Assembly (NCBI RefSeq): GCF_000247605.1
Contig: NC_016894.1
Location: 1,364,001-1,428,000, forward strand
Reading direction: 5' to 3'
DNA: 64,000 nt
Source of the DNA: Acetobacterium woodii DSM 1030
Lineage (GTDB): Bacteria > Bacillota > Clostridia > Eubacteriales > Eubacteriaceae
Under the pieces are notes generated by a model. It made no database searches. It was not told the origin of the DNA and saw only the letters and a program-made list of their open reading frames with translations. Each line of letters starts with the position of its first letter. The stretch's first letter is position 1. The position numbers and the translations under genes were made by a program. Positions 1 to 7,054 of the stretch are shown here, piece by piece.

Positions 1-1200
1 AAAGCGTATGTTGATAAATCCGGCGACACGATTAATTGGTTGGAAGACCTGGGTGTCGAGTGGTACGGTGCAGTTCGACATTTTCCCGATTCGGAAGCAA
101 CATGGCATTTGCCCAAGCTCAGTAATGGCTCTTTCGGGCACGGAAGCGGAGCTGTTATTATGAAAGCCTTAAAAGACAAGGCAGATGAATTGGGTGTTGA
201 GTTTTTTTTAGAAACGCCTGTTAAGAAACTTATAACCGAAGACGGTGCTGTTGTAGGACTCCAGGCGGTGACTGCTGATGGCGAAGAGATTGAAGAAAGA
301 GGCAAGGCGGTCATAATCGCTACTGGTGGGTTTGGTAGTAATCCACAGATGGTACTTGAAGAAACGGGATATAAACTCTTTGAGACTCTTTACTCTTTTA
401 TGATTCCCGGCATCGACGGAGATGGGATTAGAATGGCTCGAGAAATTGGTGCTGCGAAGGACAATGTCAACATGGAGATGTGTTTCGCATTTACGAAAGT
501 AATGGAATATGAAACGATTGATGCTGTTTGTCGTCAGCCAAATCTACTCGTCAATCTCGACGGCAATCGATTCTTTAATGAATACCAACTCTGTAACACA
601 ACCTACGCCGGAAATGCGATTACCCGTCAGAGAGGGTCCGCTGCTTATGTAATTTTTGATGAATCGTCAAAACGATATTATGAAAAACATGGTTATGACT
701 TTAGAGCTTTGGATGTTACACCCGCTAACATGGACAATTTTGATGCGGAAGTCGAACGTTATACCGAAGAAATAAATGGCAACGATTTTATTGTAGTGGA
801 TTCCATCGAGGAGTTGGCCGAAAAAACTGGTATCGATTATGAAAATCTTTGCGATACGATTGAGGAGTACAATAAATATTGTGACAGTTATGACAAGCTT
901 TACCATAAGGATCCGAAGTACATGCGCCCGATTCGGAAAGGAAAAATATATGCCGGGAAAATAATTCCGATTGCGTTCGGTTCTCTTGGGGGGATTAAGA
1001 TCAACGAGTATTGTGAGGCGGTCAATGCTAATGAGGACATTATGCCGGGACTTTACGCGGCCGGTTCTGATGCGAATTCACTGCACCGGGATAGTTATGC
1101 GTTTGTTCTACCGGGAAACTCCATGGGCTTCGCCATTAACTCGGGTCGAATTGCGGGCGAAAGTGCGGCTGACTATGTCGAATATTTGAAGGAACAATAG
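1..1200 (+). CDS. FAD-dependent fumarate reductase/succinate dehydrogenase-type flavoprotein, 5' partial
   Basis: The reading frame is open from base 1, so the N-terminus with the FAD dinucleotide motif lies outside the window. About 399 codons remain. Seen: the fragment GRIAGESAADYVEY and the segment LPGNSMGFAINSGRIAGE at the C-terminus are typical of the FAD_binding_2 fold, and an internal stretch IIATGGFGSNPQM matches the second FAD contact of flavocytochrome c/fumarate reductase and KstD-like enzymes. Such proteins reduce C=C bonds or act as small-molecule reductases; the substrate cannot be told. No haem or FMN-binding domain is visible in the part present. It lies about 220 bp upstream of a corrinoid protein on the same strand, which hints at a demethylation or methyl-transfer context. 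Confidence 0.8.
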   Translation, partial: KAYVDKSGDTINWLEDLGVEWYGAVRHFPDSEATWHLPKLSNGSFGHGSGAVIMKALKDKADELGVEFFLETPVKKLITEDGAVVGLQAVTADGEEIEERGKAVIIATGGFGSNPQMVLEETGYKLFETLYSFMIPGIDGDGIRMAREIGAAKDNVNMEMCFAFTKVMEYETIDAVCRQPNLLVNLDGNRFFNEYQLCNTTYAGNAITRQRGSAAYVIFDESSKRYYEKHGYDFRALDVTPANMDNFDAEVERYTEEINGNDFIVVDSIEELAEKTGIDYENLCDTIEEYNKYCDSYDKLYHKDPKYMRPIRKGKIYAGKIIPIAFGSLGGIKINEYCEAVNANEDIMPGLYAAGSDANSLHRDSYAFVLPGNSMGFAINSGRIAGESAADYVEYLKEQ

Positions 1201-1421
1201 AATGTAGCTCTTTGACAGTAAAAAGACAGAAAACTCTTATTTTAGTGAAATATAAGGCAAACGGGATCAAAGTTATATTTCTCGTCATTAATGATGCCAT
1301 GATGGGTGAAGACGAATACTGCATGGAATATATTGGCGCCTTTAGAGAAGGTGTTTTTAGAAATTGTTGGCTTTCAAAAAAATACATAGCTCACGAAGTT
1401 AAATCAAAAAAGGAGAAAGTT

Positions 1422-2051
1422 ATGTCAAAAATTGCAGAAGTAAAAGTTTTGGTGGAAACAGGGAAATCGAAAAAAGTAGGCGCCGCTGTACAGGAAGCAC
1501 TGGATGCAGGTGTTGCCGCACAGGAAATTCTTAACGGTATGATTGACTCAATGGGTGTCGTTGGTGAAAAGTTCTCAGCTGGAGAAATCTTTGTACCGGA
1601 AATGCTGATTGCTGCCAAAAGTATGGCAAAAGGGGTAGCGGTTTTAAAACCGCTGATGGCTGGCGATAGCTCGACCTCGCTGGGAACATGTATCATTGGA
1701 ACGGTAGCTGGAGATCTTCATGATATCGGAAAGAATCTGGTTTCAATGATGATTGAAAGTGTCGGATTTACGATGGTGGATCTGGGCGTGGATGTTCCTG
1801 ATGAACGGTTTGTGGAAGCCATTAAAGAAAATGACAATGTCACCCTTGTTGCCTGTTCAGGACTGTTGACCACAACGATGCCGTCTTTAAAAAGTGCCGT
1901 TGAAACTATTAAAGCCAGTGGTTTGACCGACTTTAAGATAATTGTTGGCGGTGCTCCGGTAACATCGGAATTTGCTGCTGAAATAGGTGCCGATGGCTAT
2001 GCGAAAGATGCCGGTAGTGCGGCAGTCAAAGCGAAAGAATTGGTTGGATAA
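1422..2051 (+). CDS. Corrinoid (cobalamin-binding) methyl-carrier protein, MtaC/MtbC/MttC family
   Basis: 209 aa. The start is the ATG at 1422, 5 nt after AGGAG; an upstream extension in the same frame (from 1212) has no ribosome binding site and does not look like protein. Residues 1-85 form the helical cap domain; residues ~88-205 form the B12-binding Rossmann domain with the DLHDIG lower-ligand motif (His coordinates cobalt). Family members accept a methyl group from a substrate-specific methyltransferase and pass it to a second methyltransferase, feeding the Wood-Ljungdahl pathway in acetogens. No MtaB/MttB partner is next to it in the window, so the substrate (methanol, methylamine, O-methyl aromatic, glycine betaine) is unknown. 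Confidence 0.93.
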   Translation: MSKIAEVKVLVETGKSKKVGAAVQEALDAGVAAQEILNGMIDSMGVVGEKFSAGEIFVPEMLIAAKSMAKGVAVLKPLMAGDSSTSLGTCIIGTVAGDLHDIGKNLVSMMIESVGFTMVDLGVDVPDERFVEAIKENDNVTLVACSGLLTTTMPSLKSAVETIKASGLTDFKIIVGGAPVTSEFAAEIGADGYAKDAGSAAVKAKELVG

Positions 2052-2082
2052 GAATTCAATACATCTTAGAAAGGAAAAAAAG

Positions 2083-2280
2083 ATGAAAGCAGGAGTTAAA
2101 GCCGGATTACTTGGCGGAATTATGGGGTTTCTAGGTAGTTTTTTAATAAACTGGCTTCTAATGCCCATTCCGGAAACAGTTTTGGCAAACAGTATTGGTA
2201 ATGGCGTCACCGGACTGGTGAGTGGTTTCTTGGGTGGTTTTATAGGTCTATACGTATATTTGAAAAAAGTTTCTGAGTGA
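2083..2280 (+). CDS. Small two-helix membrane protein downstream of the corrinoid protein
   Basis: 65 aa, ATG at 2083 after AAGGAAAA. Seen: two hydrophobic segments (about residues 5-28 and 38-60), both rich in Gly, ending in a short basic tail. It follows the corrinoid protein after 31 nt and is probably co-transcribed. The first helix is a run of GGIMGFLGSF-type small residues that suggests helix packing. No family recognised. It could be a holin-like or transport accessory peptide, or a membrane anchor for the methyl-transfer proteins; that is guesswork. Confidence 0.6.
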   Translation: MKAGVKAGLLGGIMGFLGSFLINWLLMPIPETVLANSIGNGVTGLVSGFLGGFIGLYVYLKKVSE

Positions 2281-2503
2281 AAACGAAAATAAAGTGAGGT
2301 CAAAAAAGCTTACTTAACTTGAACCTGTAAAGCTAAGGAAATTGAATAAAAAACGTGTGCCCATTGATAATTCCGTTGTAAAGCGATACTGTCAATGGGT
2401 TATATCTATGAAAGGTTACAAAATGAAAATAAAGAAAGAAGAGAATAGATAAGCCGCCCCAAAAAATTCAAAAAAAGTTTATGATGTTATTACGCTGTTT
2501 ACT
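2281..2503. other. Intergenic stretch with one possible hairpin
   Basis: No gene is visible. CCCATTGA (2360-2367) and TCAATGGG (2392-2399) can pair as a weak stem-loop downstream of the small membrane gene and may end its transcript, although there is no T-run directly after it. Confidence 0.3.
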
Positions 2504-2664
2504 TCAAATATGGATCAGATTATTAATGATAAATTCAACTTTACAGCGGTCTAATAGCTGCCGAGTTACATCATATTGTTTATGCGCATGACTAACCATT
2601 TCGTCACTGAGGATTTCCAGCACAATGGCTACTTTCTCATCTGGGGTCTTGTTCGTCGTTTTTT
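2504..2664 (-). pseudogene. Relic of an IS3-type transposase OrfA (helix-turn-helix piece)
   Basis: On the minus strand a short open stretch reads KTPDEKVAIVLEILSDEM and continues to VTRQLLDR. This matches the common start of IS3-family OrfA proteins (T.EEK..IVLEIL.GE...EACRKYGVSRQ). It has no proper start and ends after ~50 codons. It marks an old insertion between the corrinoid genes and the TetR gene. Confidence 0.5.
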
Positions 2665-2718
2665 ATTCATGGGTATAGTATACCTATGAATTGCAATTTG
2701 GGATGGTTTTTTATGAGA

Positions 2719-3390
2719 TCACTCCAGTTCATAAGTGCTCGTTGCCTTTATGCCGTTTAACATGAAATTACTAATCATTTTTTTTGCAAATGCACGCCAT
2801 TCTTCTTTTGAATTATAAACTTTCTGAGGTTTGACAAAGGCTGGGTGTTCAGCAAAAGAAATAATGCCGCCATTGATTATTCGGCAGAGCATCATTGCCG
2901 ATTCAAAATCCAAATTATCGATGTAAATCATCATGAGTTTTGCAAGCATTAATTCTGCTTTGTTATAGACAACCTGAGAAATAGGACCAAGGGAACCTGG
3001 GAAGGAAAAGGGTTCCCAGTATAATAGTTTCATAATATCAGGAGTTGGCAAATCAATGGATGCATGCATTTGTAGTTCGATAAGTTTACAGATTTTGTCC
3101 AATACATTATCTTTGTTTTGGCTGTCGGCACTGTTAATAAAATCTTGCAATTCGTTATAAAGTGGATCATAAAATAAAGAAACCTGCATGGCGGCATAAT
3201 CTAAAACACTGTGATAGAAGGTTTCCTTATTTCCAAAATGAAAATGTATCGTTGCCAGATTAACATCGGCAGAAGATGCAAGCATCCGTGTCGTAGTTCC
3301 ATGATAACCATATATTGCGAAGACTGACATCCCGGTCTGCAATAATTTTTCCTTCGTTGATATGTCTTCAATTATATCGTTAGTGCTCAT
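2719..3390 (-). CDS. TetR/AcrR family transcriptional regulator
   Basis: 223 aa. The ATG (complement 3390) follows AAGGAGTCACG. Residues ~10-57 are the TetR helix-turn-helix, with GYHGTTTRMLASSADVNLAT and IHFHFGNKETFYHSV at the recognition-helix end. The C-terminal ~150 aa is the ligand/dimer domain, not assignable. It is clearly paralogous to the TetR protein at 5706-6371 (shared TRM.A.....N.AT.HFHF.NKE.FY.SV and similar length), and the two flank the LysR/oxidoreductase pair. Its target is not evident; autoregulation is likely. Confidence 0.9.
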   Translation of the reverse strand: MSTNDIIEDISTKEKLLQTGMSVFAIYGYHGTTTRMLASSADVNLATIHFHFGNKETFYHSVLDYAAMQVSLFYDPLYNELQDFINSADSQNKDNVLDKICKLIELQMHASIDLPTPDIMKLLYWEPFSFPGSLGPISQVVYNKAELMLAKLMMIYIDNLDFESAMMLCRIINGGIISFAEHPAFVKPQKVYNSKEEWRAFAKKMISNFMLNGIKATSTYELE

Positions 3391-3541
3391 CGTGACTCCT
3401 TGAACTTTAAGTAATTATTTAGTAACCGGATAAGTATAGCATACCGAAATCAATTTAGTAAAGGAATGGAAAGTATGCGGTGTTAATTTTAGGCCCAAAC
3501 AGCACTTTCGTCTTTCCAGGCGGATAAGTTTTTTATTTTTA

Positions 3542-4447
3542 CTATAAAATATTCTTAATTAGTGTTTTTTGTTTGTAAATTTCTTTGGTAATTGATACGA
3601 ATCCTTTTATCTCAGAACGGGGATTATTTTTATGCCAGGCTATTCCATATGAAATCGAAGCGTCTATTTCCATGGGTATAATTGCAAGCTCTGAATCCTC
3701 TGGGCAGACAAAGTCAGGCATGACGGCAATCCCTAGATGTCCTTTAATCATGGTATAACTGATGAGAGGATGATCAACAAAATAAACGGGGGAAGTCGGA
3801 CATTTTAGCTGAATATCTTTTTGAATCCGGGCCATTTCAGCCGGACATTTCATGGGATCCAGGAGAATCAGAGAATAATCTTTCAGATCATCAATTTTAA
3901 TAATGGATTTGCTAGCTAAGGGATGGTCCTTCAGTGAAACACAGACGAAATGCCCAGTAAAGAGCTCTGCATAAAGTGCGTCTGGATGATCATCAATACT
4001 TTCTTTTACTGCAAAAATCAAATCAAAATTATGATTGGTAAACAGATTTCTTTTCTCTTTATAATCAGCTATTTTTAAGTAGATATGTACATGTGAAAAC
4101 TTATCTTTAAAGGTCCTTAGAATGGCAGGAAGAAGTTTCACTTCGACATTTCCCTCATATCCAATGGATATATTTGATTCAAATGTGTATGCGAATTGCT
4201 TCGCTTTGGCAATCGCAATGTTTGTTTTGGTGAGGACCTCTTTCATGTCATTATAAAAAGAAATACCAGCCGGAGTCAGTTCTACTTTTCGCTTGGTACG
4301 GACGAATAATTTTAATCCAAGTTCATCTTCCAGGGTATTTATCTGATGGGTAACCGTGGGTTGCGTGATAAACAAAAATTCAGCGGTTCTGGAAAAGTTA
4401 AGCGTTTCAGCCAGATGAACAAAACATTCAATTTGTTTAACATGCAT
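3542..4447 (-). CDS. LysR family transcriptional regulator
   Basis: 301 aa, full family length. Residues 1-60 form the winged HTH (LNFSRTAEFLFITQPTVTHQ), followed by the linker helix and a periplasmic-binding-protein-like effector domain to residue ~295. The start follows AGGAGGTCCTG. It faces away from the NmrA-type gene at 4629 with a 181-bp shared control region, the usual arrangement for a LysR activator and its target. In that region the arms GATAACAT (about 4485) and ATGTTATT (about 4523) may belong to its binding site. Confidence 0.92.
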   Translation of the reverse strand: MHVKQIECFVHLAETLNFSRTAEFLFITQPTVTHQINTLEDELGLKLFVRTKRKVELTPAGISFYNDMKEVLTKTNIAIAKAKQFAYTFESNISIGYEGNVEVKLLPAILRTFKDKFSHVHIYLKIADYKEKRNLFTNHNFDLIFAVKESIDDHPDALYAELFTGHFVCVSLKDHPLASKSIIKIDDLKDYSLILLDPMKCPAEMARIQKDIQLKCPTSPVYFVDHPLISYTMIKGHLGIAVMPDFVCPEDSELAIIPMEIDASISYGIAWHKNNPRSEIKGFVSITKEIYKQKTLIKNIL

Positions 4448-4628
4448 GGGACAGGACCTCCTGAATTAATAAGTGTTTTCTATTAATGATAACATATTTC
4501 AATTTCAGTTCCAATCAGAAACATGTTATTATGAAAATAAGTATTGATTATGTAAATGATTCGCGTTGATAAGGTAACCGATTTCATGATTTAGTTAATA
4601 CATTTTAGTAAAAAGAACGGAGAAAAAT

Positions 4629-5594
4629 ATGCGCTATATTGTTACAGGAGCAGACGGACAATTAGGTGGGCGAGTAGCTACCAATATGTTAAAGGAAGTA
4701 TCGGGGGATCAATTAATTTTTACATGCCCGGATCTAAATCGTTTACGACCAGAAAGAACAAAAGTCTGGGAACAACAAGGAGTTACAATAAAAGAGGCAA
4801 ATTATGATAACAAGGCCCAAATGATTGAAGCTTTTAAAGGCGGAGACCGAATTTACATTGTGTCTGGAGTCATCATCGGACCAGAACGGGTACAACAACA
4901 TAAAAATGTAATCGATGCGGCGATTGCAGCGGGAGTTAAACATATCACTTATACCTCCTTCTTTGGTGCGAATCGCCCAGAATACAAACAGTATGTATTG
5001 CCGGATCACACCGCAACCGAAAAATATTTAATCAGCACTGGTGTCGATTATAACATTATGAGAAATAATCTTTATCTGGAAAACTATTTACTTAATTCTG
5101 TTATGATGGCGAACCTGGACAATAATCGTTGGGTCACTACTGCCGGTGATGGGAAGGCGACATTTATTGCCAAAGATGATAGTGGTCGGGTGGCTACAGC
5201 TTTACTGTTGGGCAAAGGTGAGAACAACAAAGGGTATGACGTAACGGGTCAATTGGTCAGTGAACATGAAATTTGCAATATGATCAACGAGATATCCGGT
5301 AAAAATTATGAATATATCACCATGAATGAAGAAGAATATTATGACTATTTAGATTCAATCTATATTCCTCGTACCTCCCACGGAAATTATTCCAAGTCAC
5401 CGGTGCCTTGGTGTGCCAATGATATGGTGACCAATGAATCAGGAATTCGGGATGGTTTAATGGCTTTGGAGACAGATACGGTTGAAACCCTCACTGGGTA
5501 TAAGCCAATGAATCCGAAAGAATTATTAGAAAAATATTCTTTCGTGTGGAAAGAAAATATAACGACCTATTGGGATTTAGGCAAAGTTCAATAA
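4629..5594 (+). CDS. NmrA-like NAD(P)H-binding oxidoreductase (QOR2-type SDR)
   Basis: 321 aa; ATG at 4629 after an ACGGAGAAAAAT site. The N-terminus has the atypical-SDR nucleotide motif VTGADGQLGGRVA; a middle section (VKHITYTSFFGA) matches the NmrA/NAD(P)-dependent quinone reductase family, which lacks the classical YxxxK. Family members sense the NADPH/NADP ratio or reduce quinones and aldehydes. It is divergent from a LysR regulator that probably controls it. The stop is followed by a terminator at ~5638. Confidence 0.85.
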   Translation: MRYIVTGADGQLGGRVATNMLKEVSGDQLIFTCPDLNRLRPERTKVWEQQGVTIKEANYDNKAQMIEAFKGGDRIYIVSGVIIGPERVQQHKNVIDAAIAAGVKHITYTSFFGANRPEYKQYVLPDHTATEKYLISTGVDYNIMRNNLYLENYLLNSVMMANLDNNRWVTTAGDGKATFIAKDDSGRVATALLLGKGENNKGYDVTGQLVSEHEICNMINEISGKNYEYITMNEEEYYDYLDSIYIPRTSHGNYSKSPVPWCANDMVTNESGIRDGLMALETDTVETLTGYKPMNPKELLEKYSFVWKENITTYWDLGKVQ

Positions 5595-5637
5595 GTGAAT
5601 GCTAAATAATGCTACGTGAGCACAGAAAATTTTAGCT

Positions 5638-5682
5638 AAAAAAAATACAGATCTAGTTGTTAAAACAAGGTCTGTATTTTTT
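5638..5682. terminator. Bidirectional rho-independent terminator
   Basis: Arms close to AAAAATACAGA and TCTGTATTTTT flank a short loop, with an A-run on the left and a T-run on the right, between the convergent NmrA gene (+) and TetR gene (-). It can serve both. Confidence 0.75.
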
Positions 5683-5705
5683 TATGAGAAATTTTTAGAA
5701 TGATG

Positions 5706-6371
5706 CTACAAATACCGCTGTTTTTCAGTTGAATAATTAGCGATCGCATTAAGAATAAAATCCCTGGTGCTATCCTTGATAAACGATTTAGAAAAAGCGT
5801 GGGAAACCGGAGACGTGGATAAAAAAGTAGCATGGTCACCATAGGAAACCAGGGCACCATTGATTAATCGCGACAGGACGATAGCTTTTTCAATGGGTAG
5901 GGTGCCATAGTAATGGGTCAATAAAAAAGTCAGGCTATTTTCAGCCTTTTCAAAAATGAGTTGGGTTAGCGGCAGTTCATCGAAGTCGTAAAGTTGTTCC
6001 CTTGAAAGGAGTAAAAAAATGCCAGACTCAGTTTCGTCAAAGGCAATATCCAATTGCAAATCAACAAATTCGCAAATTACTTGCCAAATCAAATCTTTGG
6101 CAAGTACCGGTTCTGATTTTAAATCATCTATTTTTTGCGTGAAATTAGAATATCTAGATTTGATTTGATTTTCAACATGGGCAATCACACTTTTATAAAA
6201 GTTCTCCTTATTTTTAAAATGAAAGTGCATGGTTGCAATATTCATATTTGTAAATTCGGCAATCATCCTGGTGGAAGTGCCCTTATAGCCATATCGTGCA
6301 AAAAGATAAACGCCTGCAGCCAATAGCTTTTCTCGAGATGTTTGTTCTTTGTTAAGTTCACAAGGTATCAT
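5706..6371 (-). CDS. TetR/AcrR family regulator, probable repressor of the molybdenum hydroxylase operon
   Basis: I prefer the ATG at complement 6371 (MIPCELNKEQTSREKLL, 221 aa) over one 14 codons upstream at 6413, because TetR N-tails are short. HTH at residues ~12-60 (GYKGTSTRMIAEFTNMNIAT, then HFHFKNKENFYKSV). It diverges from the hydroxylase operon that starts at 6554. Two palindromes that overlap the operon promoter (6490-6505 and 6512-6533) are natural binding sites. Paralogue of the TetR protein at 2719-3390. Confidence 0.9.
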   Translation of the reverse strand: MIPCELNKEQTSREKLLAAGVYLFARYGYKGTSTRMIAEFTNMNIATMHFHFKNKENFYKSVIAHVENQIKSRYSNFTQKIDDLKSEPVLAKDLIWQVICEFVDLQLDIAFDETESGIFLLLSREQLYDFDELPLTQLIFEKAENSLTFLLTHYYGTLPIEKAIVLSRLINGALVSYGDHATFLSTSPVSHAFSKSFIKDSTRDFILNAIANYSTEKQRYL

Positions 6372-6479
6372 AGAAAAATCCTTAAAATAATATATTTTTT
6401 TTAATTGTATCATTTCTTAAAAAAAAGTACTATATCTTATTTAAATAAACATTGATTAGGAATAACTTTTAAATAGGGC

Positions 6480-6508
6480 TTGACAAAAATTAATCAAATG
6501 ATTAAAAT
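6480..6508 (+). promoter_or_regulatory. Sigma-A promoter of the molybdenum hydroxylase operon
   Basis: A perfect -35 TTGACA (6480-6485), a 17-bp spacer and a -10 TAAAAT (6503-6508), 46 nt before the first start codon. The -10 is covered by the first palindrome. Confidence 0.75.
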
Positions 6509-6533
6509 TTATTTAATCAAACGATTGATTAAA
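6490..6533. promoter_or_regulatory. Tandem palindromic operators (probable TetR sites)
   Basis: Palindrome 1: TTAATCA-AA-TGATTAA at 6490-6505, lying between and over the -35/-10. Palindrome 2: TTTAATCAA-ACGA-TTGATTAAA at 6512-6533, just downstream of the -10. Both carry the same TTAATCA half-site. The position fits repression by the divergent TetR protein (5706-6371). Confidence 0.7.
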
Positions 6534-6553
6534 TTAGTAAATGGAGGAACTGA

Positions 6554-7054
6554 ATGGATACCAAAGATGTAACAATTAATGCAAACGATTTTGAGTACTC
6601 TTTTTCTGTTGGCACAAAATTTGGGCAGTTATCAGCAAGTGAGACATTAGCTGAAACGTTGAGAAACAGATTGGGACTGACAGGTTCAAAGGAAGCTTGC
6701 AACGAAGGTGCTTGTGGCTGTTGCACGGTGATTATTAACGGAAACGCGGTGACCTCATGTATGACATTAACGGTGGACTGTGATGAAAAAAACATTACCA
6801 CCATAGAAGGGCTGGCTAATCCGGAAACTGGAGAACTAGATCCTTTACAACAGGCTTTTCTTGATCGTTATGCATTTCAATGCGGGTACTGTACCCCAGG
6901 TATAATAATGGCTTCCAAAGCATTATTGGACAAAAATCCAACACCAACAGATACTGAAATTAAAGAAGCACTTTCTGGTAATTTCTGCCGATGCATCAGC
7001 CAATATCATGTTATCGAAGCAGTCTCTGATATTGCGAAAGGGGTACAAAAATAA
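6554..7054 (+). CDS. Xanthine dehydrogenase/aldehyde oxidoreductase-family [2Fe-2S] subunit
   Basis: 166 aa; ATG after GGAGGAACTGA. The N-terminal plant-ferredoxin-type domain has C49, C54, C57 and C69 (CNEGACGCC...C); the second, helical [2Fe-2S] domain has CGYC and CRC motifs (FQCGYCTPG, GNFCRCISQYHVIEAV). This is the small electron-transfer subunit of a molybdenum hydroxylase (CoxS/XdhC-type), moving electrons from the Mo centre to FAD. First gene of the operon; its stop overlaps the next start by one base. Confidence 0.95.
   Translation: MDTKDVTINANDFEYSFSVGTKFGQLSASETLAETLRNRLGLTGSKEACNEGACGCCTVIINGNAVTSCMTLTVDCDEKNITTIEGLANPETGELDPLQQAFLDRYAFQCGYCTPGIIMASKALLDKNPTPTDTEIKEALSGNFCRCISQYHVIEAVSDIAKGVQK

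Noticed and set aside
4448-4628. Cobalamin or FMN riboswitch upstream of the NmrA-type gene
   Set aside because: No conserved riboswitch boxes seen; the region is short, AT-rich and better explained as LysR control DNA.
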